Assembly (NCBI GenBank): GCA_027484445.1
Contig: JAIXSY010000025.1
Coordinates: forward strand, 248,001-312,000
Reading direction: 5' to 3'
DNA: 64,000 nucleotides
From: Verrucomicrobiaceae bacterium
GTDB lineage: Bacteria; Verrucomicrobiota; Verrucomicrobiia; Verrucomicrobiales; Verrucomicrobiaceae
Shown here: positions 36,401-44,623 of the stretch, piece after piece
Layout of the letters: every line of letters starts with the position of its first letter
How positions within the stretch are numbered: the first letter of the stretch is position 1
The notes under the pieces: model-generated
Told to the model about the DNA's origin: nothing
Seen by the model: the letters and a program-made list of their open reading frames with translations, nothing else
Database searches by the model: none
Program-made: the position numbers and the translations under genes

Positions 36401-38588
36401 ACACTTCGATGCTGCTGACCCTTGGAGTTTTCAGGTCTAGCTTTGCTCCTTGGCTAATCCAGGCCTTCAGCGTTTCATAGTAAAGCTCACCTGGCACGGT
36501 CAACTGTCCGCCCTCATGCGGCACACTTCCACTGGCCTTTAAAAGCATCAGTGAGTGCTCTGGAGAAGCCACATTCGCACGGCGGCTAGCAAGCTCATCG
36601 GTGAAGGCAAGCACATCATAAATGGGATCATAACCTCTCAGGCTAAGTTTGAAGCCTGCCTTGCCGTCCTTCGCACCATGACAGGTGCCCATGTTGCAGC
36701 CCAGCTTGCTCGTGATCGGCATCACATCGCGGACATAATCCGGCTTCAGCGCTACATTCATGCCACTGACTTTGACCGGCACAGTTGAGGCTTTGCCCAT
36801 GAAAGCGATTTTAATCTCTGCGACTCCATCTTGACCTGGGCGCACGAGACCACGCTCGTTGATGCTTGCCGCCTTGGCATTCGTGCTCGTCAGTTTGGCC
36901 ATGCGGGTGATGTCCGCCTTGCTGCCATCGCTCATCGTGGCTGTGACAAGCAGCTGTGCATACTCAGTGGGTTTCGCAAGGGTGACGCTCTTTGGCTCCA
37001 CCTCCATGCTAGAGACCGTGAGACCGGGCACGAGCGTCTCGATTTTGTCATCTTTTTTCACTGTAGCACGGACGCTATCATCAGCGATGACTTCACTTGC
37101 AGCCAGGGCTCGATCTGCAACCAGCGGCACACTCACGAACTCCTTGGTGATCTTGCCTGTCGCAGCCTCAATCAACCGAATGCGACCATCCTGACCTGCC
37201 GCTGCCACGCTTTGGCCATCTGGTGAAAAGCTGACAGTAAAGATGCCGCAAGGCATGAGTGTGCTGCTGAGCAGTTTCACATCTTGCGTGACCCAGTCAT
37301 CCAGTTCCTTGCCTTTGCCATTCACCGTCTCGACGATACGTTTCACAGCGTCAGGCATCGTACTGTCATACTCACTGGCGTAAAGATTGACTGCACCGCT
37401 GCCTTCGTGTGAAGCGCCTGCCACGATGCGTTTGCCATCAGGGGCAAAATCGACTCCAAAAATGCGGCCTTCCATGGCAGGAAAGCGTCGAATCAGATTC
37501 GCATTGTCGCCAATGACTCGCTTGGTGATGCGCTCCATCCGATAGATGGCAGGCACACCATCGGTGCCACCGATGAGGATGTCATTGCGCAAAGGGTGGC
37601 GTGCCAAGGCTTGCACACCGCCTTTCAAGGCTCCTGGAGTGATCGAGGTGATGTTGTCGATGAAACGCTGAGTGGCAACCTCGGTCAATTTCACACTCAT
37701 GTCGCGTCCGCAAGAAGCGATGAGCTTTCCCTCTAGGCCCCAAACGGTATCCAGCACCCAATCGCTGTGTCCGCCCATGAAGACGACTTCTTTTCCTGAC
37801 GCAGCTTCAAAGGCACGCAGACCATTGTCCCCACAACCGACAGCGATGAACCTGCCATCTGGCGACCAGCTGGCTCCATACAGGGTGTCAAAAGTGAGCG
37901 ATTTGGAGAGCTCTAGTTTTTTAGATGCAACCTCCCAGATCTGGATTTCTCCCATGCGTGCAGGGCTGCCCCCGGTGACGAGTATTCTCTTGCCATCGGG
38001 GCTCCAGGCCAGTTTTTGAATGCGCTCAGCTAGGCCCACCAATCGAGCGATGATGCCTGAGCCATCCGCTTTGTGCACCAAAACTTCGTGATAACCCGCT
38101 ACGGCTATGCTGGTGCCATCTGGGGAATGCTCGATGGAGGTGACAGCCGGTGCCGTGACATAAACCGGTGGATGCTGCATGTCATAATGCGCGATGGCGG
38201 AAGCAGGCGTGTCGTCCTTGGCTCCTTCGCTGATCCATTTCTTGATCAGGGCGATTTGCGACTCATGCAGCGGATCGCCCTTGGGAGGCATCTCCACATG
38301 TCCCTCTGCGTTCGGCGTGGAGACCTTGATGAGATTCGATTCGTCCGGCTTCCCAGGCACAATCGCGGAGCCTTCCTCTCCGCCTGCCAGCAGCTTGGCA
38401 AAGTCTGTCATGACGTAGTCACCCTTCGCCTTGGCGGGCTGATGGCAGCCCGTGCAGTTCGCCTGCAAAATCGGGCGGATGTGTTTGTAAAAAGAAACTG
38501 GCTTGGCGGGATCAATCGCTTCCTCTTTCGGAGGGGCTGCGTGCAGAGCGGTCGCGAAAAGCAGGAGGGCAGGCAGACGAGTTTTCAT
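33498..38588 (-). CDS. Very large PSCyt1 / WD40 / DUF1549 / DUF1553 exported protein
   Basis: 1696 residues from the ATG at 38588 (signal MKTRLPALLLFATALHA); 24 open codons upstream are not signal-like. Parts in order: cytochrome-like CTGCHQPAKAKGDYV; a WD40 propeller (about 120-490: LAWSPDGKRILVTGG, VSFSPDGQSVAAAGQDGRI); a BIG2-like domain; a second cytochrome-like CNMGTCHGAKDGKAGF; another BIG2-like stretch; DUF1549 (LRRIHIDLTGLPPKAEG) with CNKCHDHPFEKW; DUF1553 (SYANRIWGYLTGTGVIEP); then a charged coiled-coil-like region and a C-terminal beta-rich domain. It lies 109 bases upstream of the smaller DUF1549/DUF1553 gene and may share its transcript. Confidence 0.9.
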   Translation of the reverse strand: MKTRLPALLLFATALHAAPPKEEAIDPAKPVSFYKHIRPILQANCTGCHQPAKAKGDYVMTDFAKLLAGGEEGSAIVPGKPDESNLIKVSTPNAEGHVEMPPKGDPLHESQIALIKKWISEGAKDDTPASAIAHYDMQHPPVYVTAPAVTSIEHSPDGTSIAVAGYHEVLVHKADGSGIIARLVGLAERIQKLAWSPDGKRILVTGGSPARMGEIQIWEVASKKLELSKSLTFDTLYGASWSPDGRFIAVGCGDNGLRAFEAASGKEVVFMGGHSDWVLDTVWGLEGKLIASCGRDMSVKLTEVATQRFIDNITSITPGALKGGVQALARHPLRNDILIGGTDGVPAIYRMERITKRVIGDNANLIRRFPAMEGRIFGVDFAPDGKRIVAGASHEGSGAVNLYASEYDSTMPDAVKRIVETVNGKGKELDDWVTQDVKLLSSTLMPCGIFTVSFSPDGQSVAAAGQDGRIRLIEAATGKITKEFVSVPLVADRALAASEVIADDSVRATVKKDDKIETLVPGLTVSSMEVEPKSVTLAKPTEYAQLLVTATMSDGSKADITRMAKLTSTNAKAASINERGLVRPGQDGVAEIKIAFMGKASTVPVKVSGMNVALKPDYVRDVMPITSKLGCNMGTCHGAKDGKAGFKLSLRGYDPIYDVLAFTDELASRRANVASPEHSLMLLKASGSVPHEGGQLTVPGELYYETLKAWISQGAKLDLKTPRVSSIEVFPKNPVLERIGHRQQMRVIARYADGYVKDVTAEAFLESGNGDVIEADKTGLMTSLRRGEAAILARFEGAYAATTITVMGDRTGFAWKEPEKWNRIDEFTARKWQRMKIQPSGLCSDEDFLRRIHIDLTGLPPKAEGVRAFLEDQRDTRTKRNEVIHQLIGNPDFVDHWSNKWADMLQVNSKFLGAEGVKILRDWIKQQVAENTPYDRMAYRIITATGSNKDNPAAAYYKTVRTPEELVENTTHLFLATRFNCNKCHDHPFEKWTWDQYYQTAAFFAQIDLKTDPDSAGKTIGGSAVEGAKPLFEVVADKQEGEMNHLRTNRPIAPQVPYDAELVSKTATSRREQFATWMTSPENDYFAMSYANRIWGYLTGTGVIEPLDDIRAGNPPSNPELLQYLTNEFIQSGFNVRHLMRIIVQSRTYQLELATNRWNEDDHVNYSHAKARRLPAEVLFDSVFTVTGSMPNIPGVPKGTRAAQLIDGQTQLPDGFLTNFGKPARESVCECERSNEVNLGPVMALMSGPTVGDAISDPNNAIGKLSREIQDDSKLIEEIFIRILNRKPTGKEINAALASMASMDVEHKQLASQWQAKEAEQKPIIEKAEADRLAAIQAAKTELEAYRVKIAPEVKKQEDARLAAIQAAEAKVKAAKDSVPMIQPKWENYLDLSTEWHPLEVRVQRAAGVESIEVLPDGSLLAKALPEGKQSTGNYLLVGKSMLSNITAIKLEMLPDERLPNNGPGLAPDGNFVLSEFIVTTKSAGAKPASAAAIAQALKHPQADFEQSNFLVSEALKKGNRDRGWAVSPDTGYRHEAIFSFERPISHDDGTSFSVQMVSNFQNGKYNPGRFRLWVTNSSLVRFGVPATVAAAIKAPQRSAEQKQLLTQHFLNQFRDYQLQKKVLANASKPVAVDPQVIALEAKYLESQKPIMLDPELVQLRRDADLSAKQLANKRLTHAQDLAWALINSPAFLFNH

Positions 38589-38729
38589 GGGGAAAAACAC
38601 AGAAAAAATGACAAAATCAGCGTCAAAAAACGCTGCTGCCGCATAGGCTCTTGCCATCAAGGCTACCTCTGGCGGGATCGTCCATGCCTCTGGCAGAGTT
38701 TGCTGCCCAGGGTAGTCTTTCCTGCCGAC

Positions 38730-39788
38730 TCACTGCCGGACCATGTCGATCAGACTGGGCAGATTTTTCAGCCCATCAGCCTGAGCACCAGAACCCACTG
38801 GGGCTATAGGTGCAGGTCGATCTTCCGATGATTTCAGGTATCTCAAAAAGTCGCTGTCCGTGCTCAAGATCAGGCTGGTGTCCTGGGTGATGACGGATTT
38901 GTAGGCATCCATCGTCTTGAGGAACTCAAACAAGCGCGCGGCCTCAGGGCTTTGGTTGTAGGCCTTGGCGTAGATCTCCGTGGCCTTTGCATCTGCCGCA
39001 CCTTCGATTTCTTGCACCTTTCGATAGGCCTGTGACTCGATCTCCTTCAGGTCCCGTTCGCGCTGGCCTAGAATCTTGGCCGCCTCCCCCGCTCCTTCTG
39101 ACTTGAAGCGCTCGGCGATCTGCGTGCGCTCACTGACCATGCGCTGGTAGATGGTCTGGCTGACCGCAGGTGTATAATTGATGCGCTTGAAGCGCAGATC
39201 GATCAGCTCAATGCCGAAGCCCTTCACCTTTGGAGCAGCGTTGTTGTAAATCTCACGCTCCAGCTCACTGCGTCCCCGCAGGATGCTGGGCATGTTGCCG
39301 ATGCGAGAGTCTGCAATCGAAGCTGTGCCTGCTCCCGCAAAAGCTTCCTTGGCAGCTTTGCGATCCTTGCTAGTGCGGATGGCCTCAATGAAGTCATGCC
39401 GGGCGATGACATTGCGCGTTTCACTGCCGAGAATGTCAGTCAGGCGAGAATCTGCACCGCGCTCATCACGCAAATTCTCAAAGAAAGCCCGCGGGTCTAT
39501 GATGCGCCAACGGGCAAAGGTATCGACCACGATGTAAACCTTATCGCGAGTCGGCATATCCACGGGCAGGCCATCCCACTCCATGATGCGTTTATCGAAA
39601 CGATTCACCTGCTGGATGAAGGGTGTCTTCAGGTGCAGCCCTGCCTCACGAATTGTTTCTCCGACTGGCTTGCCGAACTGGGTGATGATGACCTGCTCAG
39701 TCTCACCCACAGAATAAAAGCTGGCCCGCCCCAGCACATAGAACAGAAAACCGACAATAAGAATGAGCAGGGGAATGGAAGATTTCAT
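38730..39788 (-). CDS. hflC: HflC, FtsH-modulating SPFH membrane protein
   Basis: 352 residues. N-terminal membrane anchor (IPLLILIVGFLFYVLG), then the SPFH/band 7 domain (VIITQFGKPVGETIREAGLH, FARWRIIDPRAFFENL) and a helical region AERFKSEGAGEAAKILGQRE typical of HflC. HflK and HflC form a cage around the FtsH protease in the inner membrane and limit its access to substrates. Its start overlaps the hflK stop by 4 bases. ftsH itself is not in the window. Confidence 0.93.
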   Translation of the reverse strand: MKSSIPLLILIVGFLFYVLGRASFYSVGETEQVIITQFGKPVGETIREAGLHLKTPFIQQVNRFDKRIMEWDGLPVDMPTRDKVYIVVDTFARWRIIDPRAFFENLRDERGADSRLTDILGSETRNVIARHDFIEAIRTSKDRKAAKEAFAGAGTASIADSRIGNMPSILRGRSELEREIYNNAAPKVKGFGIELIDLRFKRINYTPAVSQTIYQRMVSERTQIAERFKSEGAGEAAKILGQRERDLKEIESQAYRKVQEIEGAADAKATEIYAKAYNQSPEAARLFEFLKTMDAYKSVITQDTSLILSTDSDFLRYLKSSEDRPAPIAPVGSGAQADGLKNLPSLIDMVRQ

Positions 39789-40819
39789 CGGGCAGAAGAG
39801 CGGGGTTGAGGTCTAGCCTGAGGCGCTGCGGCGGGAGCTTGCGGGCGCTGTTGCAGATGCATGAGCGGTAGAAACTGGGGCACGCGATCATCCACGATGA
39901 CCTTGCCCGGAACCTGCGGCAGGACTTCCGTCAGGGTTTCAAGGTAGATGCGCTTCTGCGTCACCTCAGGTGCCTTTTGATACTCCGCAAGCAAGGTTTT
40001 GAAGCGAGACGCGTCGCCTTCGGCACGATTGATGCGTTCTGTCGCATAGCCTTCGGCTTGGCTGATGCTTTGCTCGGCCTTGCCCCGTGCTTCTGGGATG
40101 ACGCGGTTGTATTCCCCATTGGCTTGATTGATCGCAGCTTCCCGCTGCTGCTGAGCACGGTTCACTTCATCAAAGCTATCTTTGACCTGAGACGGCGGAT
40201 TCACGTTACCAAGCTGCACTTGGTCAATGTGCACCCCCATGTCCAAGGTGCTGGCGATTAGCTGGAGACGCTCCAGGGCTTTCACCTCCATCTCCTGGCG
40301 TCCTACCGTCAGGACCTCATCAATCGTACGGTCGCCCACGACTTCACGCATCACTGACTCGGAGATGTCGCGCAACGTCGCCTGGGGTTCGAGGAAATGG
40401 AATACATAGGCGCGAGCATCGCTGATGTGAAACTGCACGACCCACTCCACCACGGCGGCATTGAGATCTCCCGTGACCATGTTTTTCTCCAACTGCATGT
40501 CCGCTGGATCACGGTTGTATTGATGCTCATTCGTCGCCCCACGACTGCCGTAGCCAAACTCCAGCTTTAGTTGCCGCCGGGTCTCGACCAGTGTCACTGC
40601 ATCAATGCCCCAGGGCAGCTTGAAGTGCAGACCTGGCTGGGTGATTTTCAAAAACTTGCCAAAGCGCTGCACGATAGCTTCCGAGTTGATCGGCACCTGA
40701 TAGAAGCTGGAAAACAATCCTCCCCCTACCGTCAGGGCCAGGACACCCAAGAGAATCTTTAGCGGACTAAACCGCAAACGCTCTGGACCAGGAAAAGGTA
40801 AGGCTGAGGACACGGGCAT
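39785..40819 (-). CDS. hflK: HflK, FtsH-modulating SPFH membrane protein
   Basis: 344 residues. A hydrophobic anchor (LKILLGVLALTVGGGLFS) follows a short Pro-rich N-terminus; the SPFH domain has AIVQRFGKFLKITQPGLHF and VVEWVVQFHISDARAYVF, and the helical part contains VNRAQQQREAAINQANGEYN. The C-terminal tail is Pro/Ala/Gln-rich, common in HflK. The Gly-rich N-terminal region of E. coli HflK is shorter here. First gene of the hflKC pair, joined by an ATGA overlap. Confidence 0.93.
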   Translation of the reverse strand: MPVSSALPFPGPERLRFSPLKILLGVLALTVGGGLFSSFYQVPINSEAIVQRFGKFLKITQPGLHFKLPWGIDAVTLVETRRQLKLEFGYGSRGATNEHQYNRDPADMQLEKNMVTGDLNAAVVEWVVQFHISDARAYVFHFLEPQATLRDISESVMREVVGDRTIDEVLTVGRQEMEVKALERLQLIASTLDMGVHIDQVQLGNVNPPSQVKDSFDEVNRAQQQREAAINQANGEYNRVIPEARGKAEQSISQAEGYATERINRAEGDASRFKTLLAEYQKAPEVTQKRIYLETLTEVLPQVPGKVIVDDRVPQFLPLMHLQQRPQAPAAAPQARPQPRSSAR

Positions 40820-40904
40820 GAAGGCAGGCTAGACGCCCCCAGCAGGTTTGTCCAAAGAACAAAGCGGAACGGACGCACGATCCTCAAAAACTAGCCTTGA
40901 TGAC

Positions 40905-41210
40905 TCAAAGCTCAGGCAAACAAGCCAGCACCCGACGGCACCACGACGCAAAGATGTCCATCGCCAAATCATGCGCCTCGCCGACCTCCACTCCCTCCGT
41001 CAGCGTCTCGGGCTCTGGCAGCCAGGGTGCCTGGGCCTGCTCGTGCAGGGATTCGGGGCTGAGCGAACGCAGGTAACTGCGCAAATGCACCGTCAGCAAA
41101 TGCGCACGCTTGTCATGCGTGGCTTCTGCCTCGACACAGACTTCATAGTCCGTGCCATTCATCGAATAAGTAGCAACAACCTCAGTGGTATCGAGCAGAG
41201 CGTGGTTCAT
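40905..41210 (-). CDS. Small acidic protein of unknown function
   Basis: 101 residues starting at an ATG. The first half looks like a beta-hairpin region (VVATYSMNGTDYEVCVEAEA), the second half is more helical and ends in FASWCRRVLACLPEL. No signal peptide and no known family recognised. Composition and codon use resemble its neighbours and it is not covered by another credible gene. It lies upstream of hflK on the same strand with about 85 bases between. Confidence 0.55.
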   Translation of the reverse strand: MNHALLDTTEVVATYSMNGTDYEVCVEAEATHDKRAHLLTVHLRSYLRSLSPESLHEQAQAPWLPEPETLTEGVEVGEAHDLAMDIFASWCRRVLACLPEL

Positions 41211-41334
41211 TTTCGTCTGAAGACGCTGCTACCTTGCCACGAAGACACGGCATTTTGCACACTGATTTTTGCGGGTTTTCTGAAAAAAGGCAGACCTTGA
41301 CGACTGCTCGCCCCATCCCAAGAGCCCCCACCGG

Positions 41335-42198
41335 CTAGGGCATGGTCTTGGCTAGATGCGTCTCCAAGCTCAACTTTTCCCCACAGCGCAGGACGCGATG
41401 CGCCTGGGCCAAGTGCCCACACGCACTGATGAAGTCCTCTGGGGATTCGGTGTTGAAGGTGAACATGTCGTAGTGGCAGGGCACCACAAGGCGCGCCTGG
41501 CAGGACCTCGCCAGCACAGCCGCCTCCGTTCCATTCATGTTGCCAGCCACACGACGCTCCGGCTTGTGCCCATTGATCGGCAGCAGCATGACATCGCAGA
41601 TAGGATTGAGCAGCCACTTGGCCAAGTCCGGATACCAGCGTGTGTCTCCACTGTGGTAAAAGCAGAACCCAGCGCGCTGGATCAAAAAGCCCAAGTAGTG
41701 ATGCCTACCCTGCTCGTCTTTTTTCAGATCGTCATGCATCGCTGGGATGCCCGTGAGACGCCATCCATGAAGCTCGCAACTCTCGCCCGCGTCTAGTCCC
41801 ACCAGCTCGATGGGAGCATCGCCAAACCTTGACCTCGCCTCCTCCAGGATGGGGTGAGGCAGCACCAGCGTGATGCCCCCCTGAGCGCGCGCCAGCGGCA
41901 CCAGCGTGGCAGCATCCAGGTGATCGGTGTGAAGGTGACTGGCCGTGACCAGACGCAGTGATGGAAGCGCCGCAGGAGCCAAGCACCGCTCTGTCATCCG
42001 CACGTGTGGCTTATCTGTCGCCGCGTATTTTTCTGTCAGCGAATCGGACAAGTAAGGATCGAGCAGCAAGCGTGCGCCGCCCTGCTGGCAGAGAAAGCCA
42101 CTCTGCCCCAGCCACCAGAGATGCAGACATGGATCATCAGCCGCTGTGGAATGGATGTCCGCCAGCAGCGCTTCATCTTTTTGCAGAGCCGCAATCAT
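41335..42198 (-). CDS. Metallo-beta-lactamase-fold hydrolase (UlaG-like)
   Basis: 287 residues from the ATG at 42198, eight bases after the stop of the upstream gene; an earlier in-frame ATG at 42252 lies inside that gene and is less likely. Metal-binding motif SHLHTDHLD (H-x-H-x-D-H, 88-93), WWLGQSGF near the start, FYHSGDTRW and VVPCHYDMF later. These fit the UlaG-like branch (L-ascorbate-6-phosphate lactonase relatives), cytoplasmic and metal-dependent; substrate unknown. The close spacing with the MetE-like gene suggests shared transcription and perhaps a linked pathway. Confidence 0.85.
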   Translation of the reverse strand: MIAALQKDEALLADIHSTAADDPCLHLWWLGQSGFLCQQGGARLLLDPYLSDSLTEKYAATDKPHVRMTERCLAPAALPSLRLVTASHLHTDHLDAATLVPLARAQGGITLVLPHPILEEARSRFGDAPIELVGLDAGESCELHGWRLTGIPAMHDDLKKDEQGRHHYLGFLIQRAGFCFYHSGDTRWYPDLAKWLLNPICDVMLLPINGHKPERRVAGNMNGTEAAVLARSCQARLVVPCHYDMFTFNTESPEDFISACGHLAQAHRVLRCGEKLSLETHLAKTMP

Positions 42199-42205
42199 CG
42201 TTGGT

Positions 42206-43237
42206 TCAAAGGGAGCCACGCACTTCTTCCACGCCTGAGACCATGTTCGCAAGCTTCTGCCGCGCTGCCCAGCGTGCCGTTTGGCTCAGACCGCAATCTG
42301 GTGCAAACACCAAACGCTCCGCCGGAGCGTAACGCAGACAAGCACGCACGGCCTCCGCCACCTGGGCGGGTGTCTCAATGTGGTAGCTCTTCACATCGAT
42401 CACCCCGACAGCCACATCCATCCGCTGTGCGATAGAGCCGATGATCTCCAGCTCAGCGTACTCCCGATTCGCCATTTCCACATGCACCTCATCGCAATGC
42501 AGATCGAAGAACGCCGGAAACAGCGGGGCATAGCGCCGCCAGCCCACAGGATGCCCTTTGAAATTCCCAAAACACAAATGAGTGCATAGCCGCGCACGCC
42601 CACGGGCAGGCTCCACAGTGCGATTGAAGAGATCCACAAAACGCCGCGTGTCCTCCCGGTAACCGTAGCAACTCATGCTCGGCTCATCGACACAGATCTC
42701 TTGAGCTCCCTCTTCCACCAAATCCGTGATCTCCTGCCGCACGATCGGCAGCAGTGCCTCCGTGATTGCATAGCGATCCGGGTATTGAGCGTTTGGAGCC
42801 AACCGGCCGCTCAGGGTGTAAGGCCCCGGCACACTTACCTTCAGCGTCTTTCCAGAACTACCCGCCAACTTGCGCAGACGACGAAACTCCTCAACGGCCC
42901 CTAGTCCCCTTGGCGCAGAAAGCTCACCCGTGATCTGATGCTTCCCACGCTGGTCATGTGCTGGTGGCCCAAAGCGACGTGGACTCGCCGGCTCTAGTGA
43001 AATGCCCTGAATGAAGCCATAGAATGATAGATTGAAATCAAACCGCGTCTGCTCCCCATCCGTGATCACATCCAACCCTGCGGCGAGCTGATCCTGAATG
43101 GCAATCATCGCTGCATCCTCCTGCAACTCCAGCACATCCGCCGAACCAAACTGGTCCAAATGACGCGCCGAAAATTCCAACCAACCAGGAAAGGGGTAAC
43201 TGCCTATGACAGTCGTGCGAAGAGGTCGTGAGTCCAT
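42206..43237 (-). CDS. Cobalamin-independent methionine synthase (MetE) C-terminal-type protein
   Basis: 343 residues, about the size of the MetE catalytic half without its N-terminal duplicate. It has the start TTVIGSYPFP, VITDGEQTRFDF, VSVPGPYTL, CVDEPSMSCYG, and the zinc ligands expected for the family: His220 and Cys222 in THLCFGNFKGHP and Cys315 in FAPDCGL. Such stand-alone forms transfer methyl groups to thiols from various donors; whether the acceptor is homocysteine cannot be told. Its gene is followed 7 bases later by a UlaG-like hydrolase gene. No SAM or cobalamin riboswitch was recognised upstream. Confidence 0.88.
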   Translation of the reverse strand: MDSRPLRTTVIGSYPFPGWLEFSARHLDQFGSADVLELQEDAAMIAIQDQLAAGLDVITDGEQTRFDFNLSFYGFIQGISLEPASPRRFGPPAHDQRGKHQITGELSAPRGLGAVEEFRRLRKLAGSSGKTLKVSVPGPYTLSGRLAPNAQYPDRYAITEALLPIVRQEITDLVEEGAQEICVDEPSMSCYGYREDTRRFVDLFNRTVEPARGRARLCTHLCFGNFKGHPVGWRRYAPLFPAFFDLHCDEVHVEMANREYAELEIIGSIAQRMDVAVGVIDVKSYHIETPAQVAEAVRACLRYAPAERLVFAPDCGLSQTARWAARQKLANMVSGVEEVRGSL

Positions 43238-43729
43238 CCTGCTAAGGCTAGGCGCAGCTCACGAACCGCGTCAAACCCATGCCGCAAACTGCAACTTTCA
43301 TGGCCGGAATGACCATTTTTTGAGGGTTACCGATACTAAAACCGGAGCTGAAGCAGATCGTCGGTCTTGAGCAAAGAGACCTCTGGGTACTGGTAGGTTT
43401 AGCGCATCCGATCAGACACTGAAGTTACGCGTCGTGGAGAACCACTCGTGCGGTGCCTCGATCATCCTGCGCTGCGGTATTCAAGGATGCGCAAGCGGCT
43501 GGAGTTAGCGGTGCAGTCACGCGGGTGTGGACTTTGAGGCTTTCTTTCATCCGTCGTAACGCCATCGGCCCCGGTGTCCTTTGGGGTGAGGCATCGACTC
43601 TACCCGGCTACCCGGTCTCTCCCCTTTCGGTGTCCCTTTCTATGCGACACTGCGCTGGAAGAAGGGTTGCGCGTGGGGGTGGGGGCTGGCAAGCTGGTGA
43701 GGCGTTTCAACCAGCGTTCTCTTTTATCT
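43238..43729. other. 492-base gene-free region between divergent genes
   Basis: No credible coding sequence: the open frames here are short, have unusual composition and reach into the dehydrogenase gene in other frames. The region contains several short inverted repeats, for example TGCGC/GCGCA around 43470-43495 and CCCC/GGGG near 43572-43587, and a partial direct repeat CGGTGTCC followed by C/T runs near 43574 and 43629. It should hold the promoters of both flanking genes and leaves space for a small RNA or leader; none was recognised. Confidence 0.5.
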
Positions 43730-44614
43730 ATGAGTCAAACCATTGCTTTTGTCGGAGTCGGTCGCATGGGGGCCAATATGGCCCGCCGTCTGAAGGATTG
43801 TGGGTTTCAGGTCACGGCGGTGCATGATGTGAATCGAGAGGCAGCGACCTCGCTCGCGGCGGAGTTAGGCTGTGAGGCACCTAGCACGCTAGCGGAGGTG
43901 ACGGCAGCTGCGGAGGTGATTTTCACCGTGGTGACTCACGATGCAGCGATGCGGTCGATCTTTTTCAACGAGACTGACTCTCTGCTGAAGGGCGCGGTGG
44001 GGAAGATTTTCATCAACTGCGCGACGCTTTCGCCAGGCATTCATCGGGAGATCTACAGCGCGGCGAAGGCGGTGGGCGCGCATAGCCTGGAGGCCTGCAT
44101 GGCGTCGAGCATCAGCCACGCGCGGGAGGGCAAGCTGTATCTCATGCTGGCGGGGGATGAGGCGGTGTATGAGCAGGTGCGCGGCATGATCGAGCCGATG
44201 AGCGTGAACCGTCGCTTCATCGGTGGACCAGGGCGCGCAGCGGAGGTGAAGGCACTGGTGAACATGGTGATGAACATCAACACTGCAGGCCTGGCGGAGG
44301 GCTTGGGACTGGCAGCGGCTCTGGGTCATGATTTGTCGATGATCCGCGAGGTCTTCTCCCAAACAGGTGCGAACAGCCGGGTGCTGGAGACTGATGGGGG
44401 TGACATGTGCGCGCGGGAGCATGATTGCTGGTTCTCCGCCGAGCATGCGGCGAAGGACAGCGGCATCGCTCTAAGGCTAGCCCAGGAAGTGGGCCTGAAC
44501 CTGCCGCTGAATGAGGCGACGACGCAGCAGTACGAGAAGATGGTGAGCCTAGGTTTGGGAGGTCTGGACAAGTCCGGCATCGCCGAGCTGACCTTCAAGG
44601 GACGTCACGCGTAA
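43730..44614 (+). CDS. NAD(P)-dependent beta-hydroxyacid dehydrogenase
   Basis: 294 residues from the ATG at 43730, which places the nucleotide-binding motif GVGRMGANMARRL right at the N-terminus; the open frame upstream is not protein-like. The 3-hydroxyisobutyrate/6-phosphogluconate dehydrogenase pattern continues with FINCATLSPG (substrate loop), ACMASSISHAREGKL and GPGRAAEVKALVNMVMN with the catalytic Lys. The enzyme oxidises a beta-hydroxy acid or reduces the semialdehyde; exact substrate unknown. It lies 9 bases before ygfZ and probably starts the plus-strand run. Confidence 0.88.
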   Translation: MSQTIAFVGVGRMGANMARRLKDCGFQVTAVHDVNREAATSLAAELGCEAPSTLAEVTAAAEVIFTVVTHDAAMRSIFFNETDSLLKGAVGKIFINCATLSPGIHREIYSAAKAVGAHSLEACMASSISHAREGKLYLMLAGDEAVYEQVRGMIEPMSVNRRFIGGPGRAAEVKALVNMVMNINTAGLAEGLGLAAALGHDLSMIREVFSQTGANSRVLETDGGDMCAREHDCWFSAEHAAKDSGIALRLAQEVGLNLPLNEATTQQYEKMVSLGLGGLDKSGIAELTFKGRHA

Positions 44615-44623
44615 CTGCCGTTC

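Noticed and set aside
42004..42435. Plus-strand frame opposite the UlaG-like and MetE-like genes
   Set aside because: Antisense shadow with no recognisable domain; both minus-strand genes have intact motifs.
43238..43400. SAM or cobalamin riboswitch upstream of the MetE-like gene
   Set aside because: Read on the minus strand, none of the conserved core sequences of these riboswitches was found.
43453..43827. Small open frame in the gap before the dehydrogenase gene
   Set aside because: Odd composition, and its end overlaps the dehydrogenase coding region in another frame.
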